A model generated the notes under the pieces. It ran no database searches and was not told the origin of the DNA. It worked only from the letters and a program-made list of their open reading frames with translations. A stretch of 41,130 nt of DNA from a virus. Below are positions 19,538 to 26,831 of the stretch, piece by piece; position 1 is the first letter of the stretch; every line of letters begins with the position of its first letter. Position numbers and translations under genes: made by a program. The stretch spans positions 1-41,130 of IMG/VR virus record IMGVR_UViG_3300047548_000307. One strand, 5' to 3'.

Positions 19538-21718
19538 TCAGGCTCCCATCATCATCATAACTTGCGGCAGTGGGTCAGTCGTGATCGACGCCCACGAAGC
19601 TGTCGTGCCATTAGTGGTCAAATACTTACCCGAGTTACCAGTCTGTGACGGCAAACCGGACGGTGCCGCAGCCCACGACAAACCAGTAGCGGTCGTCGAT
19701 GCTGCAGTCAGAATGAAACCGTCAGTACCCACCGCCAGACGGGCAACCGTGTCCGCTGCTGTGCCAACAATCAGATCGCCCTTAGCGTCAATCGTGGTCA
19801 ACTGCACTGCGGACGATGCTGCTGTTGCCGCCGATGCGGCAGACACCGCAGCAGCCGACGCAGACGTGGCAGCAGAAGTCGCCGACGTTTCAGCACTTGA
19901 GGCTGACGTTGCTGCGCTAGACGCAGATGTCGCCGCCGACGTGGCAGAAGTAGCAGCATTCGAAGCCGAAGTTGCCGCTGCTGTTGCCGAGTTCGCAGAA
20001 CTCGTAGCCGACGTGGCGGCTGCACTAGCAGACGTAGCAGAACTTGTTGCCGAGGTTGCTGCAGCAGAAGCACTGTTCGAAGCGGACGTCGCAGACGTCG
20101 CAGCGGACGAAGCAGACACCGAAGCACTAGATGCCGAAGTGGCTGCAGCCGAAGCCGAGTTCGCCGAGGACGTTGCCGAGGTGGCAGCGTTCGATGCAGA
20201 AGTAGCAGCAGCCGTGGCACTATTCGCAGCCGACGTAGCAGACGTCGCTGCAGACGATGCTGATGTTGATGCACTGGAGGCAGATGTGGAAGCAGACGAT
20301 GCTGAGGTGCTGGCTGCACTGGCAGAAGCGTTAGCCGCATCAGCCACAGCCTGAATCGAGATCATCGTCGACGACGTAGTGTCGGCATCGGTGATCAGAC
20401 CCATGTCACGGACAACACCAGCACCAACCTGGTTCACAACCGAGGTGTAGGTGTTAGCGGCTGAGGTAGCAGAAGTTGCGGCCGAGGTGGCACTGTTTGC
20501 TGCTGCTGTAGCAGAGTTGGCAGCGGATGTGGCAGACGTTGCGGCGGAGGTTGCCGACAGGGCAGCCGATGTTGCGGATGTTGCTGCCGAAGCAGTAGAT
20601 CCGAACAGGGTGTCCGTGTACGACTTGTTGACCGCATCACCACTGGAGGTCGGTGTGCCGAGGTTTGTGATCTTGAACCCGCCAGCATTGATTGCTGCGA
20701 GCAGTGTGGAAGTGTTCTCCCACCGGCTGGTGGACGCATTGTAGATCAGCAGATTACCGGTCGCTGGGCTGGTGATGTACACATCGTGCAACTCGTCCAG
20801 CTCTTGACCGTTAGCGATCTTCACATAGATCTGACCAACCGTCGCGTGCGAGCGGGCAACGATACCGACAACCACACCGTTGTTCGGTGCGGTGGGACGG
20901 GTCGTTGTCAGCCCACCGGGTGTCGTAGCAGACAGCCACAGGGTTGCACCCTCGGCGAATGCTGCAGTGTTCAAGTTGTATGCCATGCCGAGCAGGATCA
21001 CAAAGCCCTGCTGGCCTGCGGAGATTGATTCGCCAACAATGCCGAACGTGCCAGTGGATGACATTTCGGTTGCAGCATTAGCCAACTTCACCGAAGGCAG
21101 ATTGCCCTGGGCACCGAACAGGTACACGACCTGACCGGCAGTGAGTGTGCTTGCCTCAGCATTCACGACACGTGCAAGAACTTCTTGCCCTTCACGCAGT
21201 GTGATGTTGTTACCCTTGAGTTTGAACTCAATAGTTCCGAGCGTGTCATTCCACGCCATCACACCGACAGCGGCAGTGCCAGGAGTTGTCGTGTCGAAAC
21301 CCAACGACTCGGTACCGGTGAACGTCTTTGAGGTGATCGTCTGCACATCGGTCGTACCGACAACATCACCCGTCACACCGTGAACACCGGAAGTGGTGGG
21401 AACAGATGTGGAACCGATGTGTGCAGAGAACTGGTTGAAATCTTGACCAGATGCGACGTGGCGGACAGTTGCGCCAGTCGAGTGAGCAACAGCCGGCGTA
21501 CCGTCCTGCCCACGAGTAACCGTGAGAATCGTACCTGACCCCGACGTTACGAGAACAAGTTCTTCCTTGTTAGTGTCCGGATCCAAAGCAAGCGTGTACG
21601 GATAGTTGCCTGGGAAGCCGGTGACAAGGTCAAGTGTGATGCTGGTGGTCACCGAATCTACTGACGCGGCAAGCGAAGCCTGCTTGGCTGTAGAAGCGTA
21701 ATACCGTTGCTGTGCCAT
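19538..21718 (-). CDS. Long coiled tail fibre protein
   Basis: 726 residues. An N-terminal beta region (KQASLAASVDSVTTSITLDL; TLALDPDTNKEELVLVTSGS; GQDFNQFSAHIGS) is followed by a central shaft-like domain, then two blocks of Ala/Ser/Thr repeats (about residues 375-425 and 460-640) likely to form a trimeric coiled shaft, then a C-terminal module (IDAKGDLIVGTAADTVARLA) ending VMMMMGA. The main receptor-contacting fibre by size and position. GAGGT precedes the ATG. Confidence 0.75.
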   Translation of the reverse strand: MAQQRYYASTAKQASLAASVDSVTTSITLDLVTGFPGNYPYTLALDPDTNKEELVLVTSGSGTILTVTRGQDGTPAVAHSTGATVRHVASGQDFNQFSAHIGSTSVPTTSGVHGVTGDVVGTTDVQTITSKTFTGTESLGFDTTTPGTAAVGVMAWNDTLGTIEFKLKGNNITLREGQEVLARVVNAEASTLTAGQVVYLFGAQGNLPSVKLANAATEMSSTGTFGIVGESISAGQQGFVILLGMAYNLNTAAFAEGATLWLSATTPGGLTTTRPTAPNNGVVVGIVARSHATVGQIYVKIANGQELDELHDVYITSPATGNLLIYNASTSRWENTSTLLAAINAGGFKITNLGTPTSSGDAVNKSYTDTLFGSTASAATSATSAALSATSAATSATSAANSATAAANSATSAATSATSAANTYTSVVNQVGAGVVRDMGLITDADTTSSTMISIQAVADAANASASAASTSASSASTSASSASTSASSAATSATSAANSATAAATSASNAATSATSSANSASAAATSASSASVSASSAATSATSASNSASAAATSATSSATSASAAATSATSSANSATAAATSASNAATSATSAATSASSAATSASSAETSATSAATSASAAAVSAASAATAASSAVQLTTIDAKGDLIVGTAADTVARLAVGTDGFILTAASTTATGLSWAAAPSGLPSQTGNSGKYLTTNGTTASWASITTDPLPQVMMMMGA
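19800..20600 (-). repeat. Short Ala/Ser/Thr coding repeats in fibre shaft
   Basis: Seven-residue-scale repeats of the type SAATSAT/SAASTSAS, encoded in two blocks (about 20450-20600 and 19800-20340) separated by a non-repetitive segment (VVNQVGAGVVRDMG). Length variation by slippage or recombination is plausible. Confidence 0.75.
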
Positions 21719-21720
21719 TC

Positions 21721-22620
21721 TTACCTCGTGTAGTGGAGCCGGATTGGGTACTGGTTGCGCAGATCGGCTGCCTCGATCTGCAACCGCTGCTGGTACAAGC
21801 CCAAGTAGAATCGGGCAGTGTTACCACCGCTACCGATGGGGCGGGTCTGATCGTTCACGTCAGCCTCAACAGACTGCGCAGGGATACGTGACGCATCCAA
21901 TGGGGCTAGAAGCCTCGCAATCGAACCGTAGACGATGCAATCCACCGAAGACGTAGGGAAACCAGTAACCGTCTCAAAAACGTCTGATGATGCCGCCATG
22001 AGGCTCGGAGCCTTCATGTACTTCACCTGCACCGTACGCCCCGGTTCGATAATGTCGAACAGATTCAGCACCTTCCCCGACGGAAACGCCGTCTGGTTAC
22101 CGTCCTTATCGAAACGGTACCGGCGAACCGGCAGCCACTCCTGGCTAGAGCCAGTCGTCTGCCAATACACCGACAAAATGTACTGCACATTCGCCGGCAA
22201 CTCATACGCCGTCACCGACGAATTGTAGGTGATCGTCGTTGTGGCAACACCGAAGATTTCCGGATAGGAAGCCTGCACCGTGTCATTGATAGCCTGCTTC
22301 ACGGCATGACGCGGATACGTTGGGGCAACCGTCACCATCGCATTGTTCGCAGCGGCAGCAGCAGTCGTGCCACGGAACCCGCGACCCCACGGGGTCGTGT
22401 ACACCGTCTTCGTCAAATTGTCGACACGATCCACATACACCAGTTCGTCGCCGATCTCCAACAGACCGCGACCAATCTGGGCCGTCTCATTCACAACGAA
22501 CGACGTATCGGCTGCAGTGATGCCACCATTCTGGTTGATCCACGTAGCAGTGTTCTGCTGAGAACCATACGACTGGATTTGACCCAGTGTACGGTCAATG
22601 ATTTCACTGAAAGTTGTCAC
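21721..22620 (-). CDS. Head-tail connector/adaptor-like protein
   Basis: 299 residues. ETAQIGRGLLEIGDELVYVD and TTPWGRGFRGT are beta elements inserted in an alpha/beta frame (AVKQAINDTVQASYPEIFGV; IVYGSIARLLAPLDASRIPA; GLYQQRLQIEAADLRNQ). The C-terminal helices resemble podoviral tubular-tail or adaptor proteins. Placed between fibre and capsid genes. The GTG overlaps the upstream TGA. Moderate confidence by context. Confidence 0.6.
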   Translation of the reverse strand: MTTFSEIIDRTLGQIQSYGSQQNTATWINQNGGITAADTSFVVNETAQIGRGLLEIGDELVYVDRVDNLTKTVYTTPWGRGFRGTTAAAAANNAMVTVAPTYPRHAVKQAINDTVQASYPEIFGVATTTITYNSSVTAYELPANVQYILSVYWQTTGSSQEWLPVRRYRFDKDGNQTAFPSGKVLNLFDIIEPGRTVQVKYMKAPSLMAASSDVFETVTGFPTSSVDCIVYGSIARLLAPLDASRIPAQSVEADVNDQTRPIGSGGNTARFYLGLYQQRLQIEAADLRNQYPIRLHYTR

Positions 22621-22889
22621 GAAGACCTCGCACGCAAAGCAGCAGCGGGAGCCAAATCGGTAGTACCACCTAGCTGGTTACACACGCCACGCAGATCCTT
22701 ATAGTTCGGTCGGCTGTTACCAGCCTTCACATTCAACGCACCAACCAGGTCAAGACCGGTAGTGCCAGCCCACGTGTTAGCAGCCTTCGTGGAATCCACA
22801 TAGTTCTGAATCACAGATGGGTATGTTCCACCGTTAGCCAACCGATTCAACTCGGCGGTCAGTGTGGACCCAGAAGTACCGAGAGCCAT
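22617..22889 (-). CDS. Conserved small structural protein
   Basis: 90 residues beginning MALGTSGSTLTAELNRLANG, with NTWAGTTGLDLVGALNVKAG and GVCNQLGGTT. I recognise this pattern as a short conserved protein in phages of aquatic actinobacteria and cyanobacteria, next to connector genes. Function unknown. Confidence 0.65.
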   Translation of the reverse strand: MALGTSGSTLTAELNRLANGGTYPSVIQNYVDSTKAANTWAGTTGLDLVGALNVKAGNSRPNYKDLRGVCNQLGGTTDLAPAAALRARSS

Positions 22890-23156
22890 TTACCATTTCA
22901 CCTTGTCTGCCCAGTAGGCTGCCGACATTTTGCCTTTCGAAATGTTCTTCGCATGGCGAGCCTTGAATGCCTCGTTCCGCTTCGAACCATCAGGGGAACC
23001 CTGAACACCTTGCTGGCCGAACCGGATCGTCTTCACCTTGTCACCCTCTTTAGCCACAACAACATGCGACTTCGTTGGGTGGTTCGGTGTACGCTTCGGC
23101 TTGTTGTAGCCGGAAACACCGGCACGCTCGAGACGTGAATCCTTCTTACTTGCCAC
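22890..23156 (-). CDS. Conserved basic protein (KARHAKNI...AAYWADKVKW)
   Basis: 88 residues from the GTG at 23156. The motif string GYNKPKRTPNHPTKSHVVVA, IRFGQQG and FKARHAKNISKGKMSAAYWA belongs to a small family in phage genomes with no assigned function. It overlaps the 3' end of the preceding lysine-rich gene by 11 bases. Basic charge suggests a DNA or capsid-interior association. Confidence 0.7.
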   Translation of the reverse strand: MASKKDSRLERAGVSGYNKPKRTPNHPTKSHVVVAKEGDKVKTIRFGQQGVQGSPDGSKRNEAFKARHAKNISKGKMSAAYWADKVKW

Positions 23157-23304
23157 GGCCAGCTCGCATATTGTCAATGAGGTTTGGGTACGGGCGACCA
23201 GCCTTCTTGGCGGACGCTTTCGCTTTAGCCTTCTGAGCAGGAGTCAACGGGGTTGACTTCTTCTTCGGGTTCGGCTTATCCCAAACGGGCTTCTTCTTGG
23301 GCAT
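23146..23304 (-). CDS. 52-residue lysine-rich protein
   Basis: MPKKKPVWDKPNPKKKSTPL, then a Lys/Ala helix and a conserved-looking end (AGRPYPNLIDNMRAGRGK). It sits in a chain of five short, overlapping or nearly touching basic genes (22890-23928). Possible virion nucleoid or capsid-lumen protein. Function unknown. Confidence 0.65.
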   Translation of the reverse strand: MPKKKPVWDKPNPKKKSTPLTPAQKAKAKASAKKAGRPYPNLIDNMRAGRGK

Positions 23305-23306
23305 GG

Positions 23307-23474
23307 TTACTTCTTCTTCCGTGCCTTGCCAGCTTCGGAAAGGGCGATGGCGATCGCCTGCTTACGTGACTTCACAACCGGTGCCTTCTTCGGACCTTTC
23401 GGATCCTTACCGGAATGTAGGGTGCCACGCTTGTATTCGCCCATGACCTTGGCGACCTTGTCCTTCTTCTTCAC
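23307..23474 (-). CDS. DUF6496-like basic protein
   Basis: 55 residues. KVMGEYKRGTLHSG, KSRKQAIAIALSEAGKARKK matches the DUF6496 pattern (hE.k.GtLhsG...v.srkQAiAIALSEAgk). The family is widespread in phages and plasmids without a known role. The GTG at 23474 overlaps the previous stop as GTGA. Confidence 0.75.
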   Translation of the reverse strand: MKKKDKVAKVMGEYKRGTLHSGKDPKGPKKAPVVKSRKQAIAIALSEAGKARKKK

Positions 23475-23752
23475 TTGGTCCCCTTGCTCAACTTGCCAGC
23501 CTTCTTCTCACCCTTGATCTGTGTCATGGCGACGCGACGCTCGTACGCGGGGAGCGAGTCAAGCCACTTCTTCAAACCTGGTGTGACTTCACCTGGTTGG
23601 CGACGGGCAGGCTTAGCCGACGCCTTAGCGGTCGGCTTCGGTGTTGCCTTCTTAGATTCCGAATAGCCGAAGTCCTTAGCAACCTTATTCGCAAGTTTGC
23701 CAGTAGGTGCCTTCGTGTTCTTGGTCTCTTGCCACTTGGGATCCTTCTTCAC
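23471..23752 (-). CDS. Basic Lys/Pro-rich protein
   Basis: 93 residues. The first half is Lys/Ala/Pro-rich and probably disordered. The second half (PGLKKWLDSLPAYERRVAMT) is a helical region. The GTG at 23752 follows the upstream stop with a four-base overlap. Function unknown; may bind DNA. Confidence 0.6.
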   Translation of the reverse strand: MKKDPKWQETKNTKAPTGKLANKVAKDFGYSESKKATPKPTAKASAKPARRQPGEVTPGLKKWLDSLPAYERRVAMTQIKGEKKAGKLSKGTK

Positions 23753-23928
23753 TTGGCAAAACCCTTCTTCGGACCGGTCGGCTTCGCCGGACCGTTATCA
23801 ATCATGCGGACCTGACCAGTGGGCAGATCATCCCTCTCAGGATTCACAACCATCGGCACAATGCCGGGTGCCTGTGAAATCTTCAACGGCATATCTTCGC
23901 TTTCCATCGACTTCTTATCCATCGGCAT
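23749..23928 (-). CDS. 59-residue hypothetical virion-region protein
   Basis: Starts MPMDKKSMESEDMPLKISQA and ends KPTGPKKGFAK. ATG at 23928 is chosen for its GGAGGA ribosome site. It overlaps the end of the HslV-like gene by 14 bases. Function unknown. Confidence 0.65.
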   Translation of the reverse strand: MPMDKKSMESEDMPLKISQAPGIVPMVVNPERDDLPTGQVRMIDNGPAKPTGPKKGFAK

Positions 23929-24445
23929 CTTGTTCCTCCTGAACAACGATCTGATCATCCCCACCAGTATTGATGTCATACCGGCCGGAAACCTTGAGAG
24001 CCGCCTTAGCGGCACGAATAGCCTTCTCGGCATTAGCCCACGGAGACTTCATCGAGGCAAGCACCCCAACCGCATAATCCCCACCAGACCCACAACCATA
24101 GATACGGTCATCGTCACGCATCCACGAATAGTCAGCGCCGATCTCAACAACCACACCATCGACAAGCACAAGCGCATCCCACGCATCATCCGCATGCGTA
24201 TACGACTTCGACGTGAAATGATCTTTCAGACTCATCGCCAAGTCATGCCACGTGTGCGTGTTTGGCTTCCAACCGGAAACCATGTCGATAGCCAAACCGT
24301 CACCAGCAAACCCGATCCACACACCACCAACGTGGCGGATCTTGCACATGCCGTCCGACACGTACGGCTTACTGCCGCTCACCATCATCGAATCGGCAGC
24401 CAGCAAACCAAACCCGTCACCCTGAATACCGATCAGTGTGGTCAT
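23915..24445 (-). CDS. HslV/proteasome-like Ntn-hydrolase, possible capsid maturation protease
   Basis: 176 residues. Removal of Met exposes Thr1 in TTLIGI. Asp17 lies in LLAADSMM and a Lys at position 34 in GMCKIRHV, close to the proteasome beta triad Thr1/Asp17/Lys33. WIGFAGDG matches HslV's IAGFAGG, and IYGCGSGGDYAVGVL matches HslV's GSGG.yA motif. These are self-compartmentalising proteases. No HslU ATPase is present. Located just downstream of capsid and scaffold genes, it may take the place of a prohead protease, cleaving scaffold or capsid. The substrate is inferred. Confidence 0.78.
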   Translation of the reverse strand: MTTLIGIQGDGFGLLAADSMMVSGSKPYVSDGMCKIRHVGGVWIGFAGDGLAIDMVSGWKPNTHTWHDLAMSLKDHFTSKSYTHADDAWDALVLVDGVVVEIGADYSWMRDDDRIYGCGSGGDYAVGVLASMKSPWANAEKAIRAAKAALKVSGRYDINTGGDDQIVVQEEQDADG

Positions 24446-24816
24446 AGAGCGACCGGCTTACCAGCCTTATCGGCTGCATGCTTTGCCGCATTGATGTCAG
24501 CCATGTTCGTGGTGCGGGGATCCAAACCCTCACGCACCGCAGACGCATACGCATTCATCTCAGCGTTCCAGAAACGCTTCGACATGGTGCGGCGAGAATT
24601 CGCATCACCAGTAGACAACTCAAGCGTTTGCGCCTTGCAAGCGAAACAATCATCCACATACTCAACATGGGACGCATGTTCCGAAACCTCAAACTCAACC
24701 GGCCACGGAGTCGGCGAAACCGCATCACAATCCGTGCAACCGTATTCAATGCCGACAAACCTATGCTCGGCATCCAGACCCCATTTCAGGATCTTCGTAG
24801 TATGGCTATGCTTCAC
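24442..24816 (-). CDS. Conserved hypothetical protein with CxxC pairs
   Basis: 124 residues. CTDCD (about residues 27-31) and DDCFACKA (about 56-63), with His between, suggest one zinc site. The C-terminal part (RFWNAEMNAYASAVREGLDP) is a helical region similar to uncharacterised aquatic-phage proteins. The GTG overlaps the upstream stop and its own stop overlaps the HslV-like ATG. Confidence 0.65.
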   Translation of the reverse strand: MKHSHTTKILKWGLDAEHRFVGIEYGCTDCDAVSPTPWPVEFEVSEHASHVEYVDDCFACKAQTLELSTGDANSRRTMSKRFWNAEMNAYASAVREGLDPRTTNMADINAAKHAADKAGKPVAL

Positions 24817-25118
24817 AACGCCACCAGGAACCCATCGTGTGCCTCATCAGACAAAGCATCAGCTTCAGCCTGCGTCTTCGTAGCGAACCCGAGGGAAGTA
24901 AGCACGGCAGCCGTCGCATTATCTACCGTGTAAACATGACCACCGACATAGGCATAATCAGCCTCAGCCATCTCATCCTCAGTGATACCGGACGAGATAG
25001 TTACCGTCGAACCGTTGATCAACACTGCACGTCCACGAGCAGACGTCCAGCGTCGCCAGAAACGATCCTTCAACGGCCAAGGTTCCATGACTTGCGGTGG
25101 GTAAAACAGATACGACAC
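24813..25118 (-). CDS. Hypothetical capsid-proximal protein
   Basis: 101 residues from the GTG at 25118, which has GGAGG at good spacing. SYLFYPPQVMEPWPLKDRFW is followed by beta-strand-rich sequence (VLINGSTVTISSGITEDEMA; YVGGHVYTVDN). First gene after the major capsid gene and its hairpin, a place often held by decoration or head-completion proteins. That role is only positional. Confidence 0.6.
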   Translation of the reverse strand: MSYLFYPPQVMEPWPLKDRFWRRWTSARGRAVLINGSTVTISSGITEDEMAEADYAYVGGHVYTVDNATAAVLTSLGFATKTQAEADALSDEAHDGFLVAL

Positions 25119-25138
25119 GGAACCTCCAGTAGTAAGGA

Positions 25139-25168
25139 GGGGGACGGCACCCGAAGGTGCCGCCCCCC
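25139..25168 (-). terminator. UUCG hairpin after the major capsid gene
   Basis: On the minus strand, a 13-bp stem (25156-25168 with 25139-25151; one G-U pair) is capped by TTCG. It starts nine bases past the capsid stop. With no strict U-tract it may be a partial terminator or mRNA-stabilising hairpin that raises capsid expression over downstream genes. Confidence 0.7.
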
Positions 25169-25176
25169 AGTCTCGA

Positions 25177-26100
25177 TTAGAGCGACGAAGCGCCGGACTC
25201 GAGGCGAACAACTGCAGCATCACGGAAGATGCCCCAGCCGCCGAAGTACTTCCAGCCGATGGCTGACTTGCGGCGCAGGTAGTCGGTCTGGGGCGAGATG
25301 ACCGTGGTCACGTCGTAGACCGAAGCCTCAAGGAGAGCTTCCTTCGCAACAGCGATCGCCTTGTAGACGTTAGCCGAAGCAGCACCTTCGGTCGTCACCG
25401 GAACGCGGTTGGTCTGAACAACCTGCAGACCCTCAAGCACACCGATCGTGCCGGTAAGGATGTTACCGACATTGTCCGAGGTGTACTTGTGGATGTCCAC
25501 AAAGCCGCCCGAGCCAGTCTCGGCACGAAGGTCGAAAGCCTGACGCGGGTGGATGAACAGTGTGTACAGGTCGCCAACACGTGGCTGAGCGTTACCTTCC
25601 ACAAGCTTCGTCTGAGCCTTACGCAGCATCGCCGTGGACAGAACGTCCGAAGCGGTGAGGGTGCCAGTCGAAGTGCGGGTACCGCCGTAGAACACGTTGG
25701 TGCCTGCAACAAGAGCATCCGAAACAAGCTGGTCGATCGTGTCGGCAGCGTTGTATGCGATGGCGTCGCCGATCATCGTGTCGATGTCGGAGAACGCAAC
25801 AAGGTTGACCTTCTCGGTCTGCTCAACAGCGTTACCGTATTCGGTCACCGTGACGGTGATCTGTGACGGGTTAGCGAGAGCAACCGGGGTGACATCCGAT
25901 GCTTCAGTAAGCGGGGTCTTAGCAGCCGAAAGGTTGCTGTACACCGAGAACTTGAGCGTGGTGCCAGGGTTGGTCATAGCGACCGGACGGATATCGGCGA
26001 CCTGACGCATGACTGGGAGCGAGCGGAGCTGTGCCCGCACGTAGGTATCGTAGCCAGTCTGGACAAGATTACCGAGGCCGGAGATTTGTGTAGTTGCCAT
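25177..26100 (-). CDS. Major capsid protein
   Basis: 307 residues. MRQVADIRPVAMTNPGTTLK, ITVTVTEYGNAVEQTEKVNL, a helical span (IGDAIAYNAADTIDQLVSDA) and FIHPRQAFDLRAE resemble HK97-fold capsids of the N4-gp56-like group. It forms the icosahedral shell. It directly follows the scaffold-like gene and is followed by a strong hairpin, as expected for the most highly expressed late gene. There is no obvious N-terminal delta domain in the same chain. Confidence 0.85.
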   Translation of the reverse strand: MATTQISGLGNLVQTGYDTYVRAQLRSLPVMRQVADIRPVAMTNPGTTLKFSVYSNLSAAKTPLTEASDVTPVALANPSQITVTVTEYGNAVEQTEKVNLVAFSDIDTMIGDAIAYNAADTIDQLVSDALVAGTNVFYGGTRTSTGTLTASDVLSTAMLRKAQTKLVEGNAQPRVGDLYTLFIHPRQAFDLRAETGSGGFVDIHKYTSDNVGNILTGTIGVLEGLQVVQTNRVPVTTEGAASANVYKAIAVAKEALLEASVYDVTTVISPQTDYLRRKSAIGWKYFGGWGIFRDAAVVRLESGASSL

Positions 26101-26125
26101 CAGGCACTACATCCTTTCTGTAGGC

Positions 26126-26611
26126 TTACAGCCCCTGTGCTGCCATTTCGGCAAAGAATGCCTTCAAAGCCTCTGGGCCTTGAGCAGCCGCCTCCTCCAT
26201 ACGTGACTGGATCTGCCGTTCACGGTCACCCGTCATGGCTGTATCCAGTGTTGTCTGTTGGCGGCGGTAGGCATCCTGATAGCCGGCAGGCACATTGGGC
26301 TGCTGGTTCGGATTGGTGGTCTGGATTCCGAAAACTTCAGAGTTCTCATCAATCCAGGCAGACAGCGATTCCTCATTGAGGTCGATGTCCTTCGGTACGA
26401 ACTTTGCGATTTTGTCGTTCACACCGCGAGAAGCGAAAACGTCTCGAATAGTGCGTTCACGGCGTTCCGTTGCAAGTTCCGCCAACTGTGCCTTGAGTTC
26501 GGCTAGTTCCTTCTCCTTGGCACGGTTAGCCTTGCGAAGTTGCTTCATAGCATCATTGCCGGTGTCTTCATATTCGAAGTCGTCGTCAATATCGCTCTCG
26601 TAATTGGACAT
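26126..26611 (-). CDS. Capsid scaffolding protein
   Basis: 161 residues. Acidic N-terminus (SDIDDDFEYEDTGND), a coiled coil (about residues 20-55), a Gln/Pro-rich linker and a C-terminal helix (PEALKAFFAEMAAQG) are typical of podoviral scaffolds. It is encoded immediately upstream of the major capsid gene. It would guide procapsid assembly and then leave, perhaps cut by the HslV-like protease. Confidence 0.8.
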   Translation of the reverse strand: MSNYESDIDDDFEYEDTGNDAMKQLRKANRAKEKELAELKAQLAELATERRERTIRDVFASRGVNDKIAKFVPKDIDLNEESLSAWIDENSEVFGIQTTNPNQQPNVPAGYQDAYRRQQTTLDTAMTGDRERQIQSRMEEAAAQGPEALKAFFAEMAAQGL

Positions 26612-26726
26612 GTGTCCTTCTCCCTTTCATCATTGATCGCCAGCCACAAACCACTCGGGGAAATTGGTTCGGCTCTGACTTCCAGTCTGTACACACAATC
26701 CGGCCCTGGCATTGCACGGTGTGGAG

Positions 26727-26809
26727 TGGATCTGCCTGGAATCGAACCAGGGTTACCGTTGCCGCCGGCGGGAAAACCGCTCGTACACACGGACTGACCG
26801 TTCAGACCC
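26727..26809 (-). ncRNA. tRNA-like element
   Basis: Minus-strand sequence has a tRNA T-arm (stem CCTGG/CCAGG at 26747-26751 and 26735-26739, loop TTCGATT) and a 7-bp acceptor stem (GGGTCTG 26803-26809 with CAGATCC 26728-26734, one G-U), then a discriminator A, with no encoded CCA. The total, 83 nt, would suit a long-variable-arm tRNA. I cannot fold a convincing D arm or 7-nt anticodon loop, so it may be degenerate, a tRNA mimic or a tRNA-derived attachment sequence. It fills the 220-nt gap between scaffold and internal-protein genes. Confidence 0.5.
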
Positions 26810-26831
26810 TTGCCCCAGTGGGGCTATTCAG

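Noticed and set aside
19581-20354. Rightward Ala/Val/Asp repeat frame opposite the fibre gene
   Set aside because: Antisense reading of the Ala/Ser/Thr repeats.
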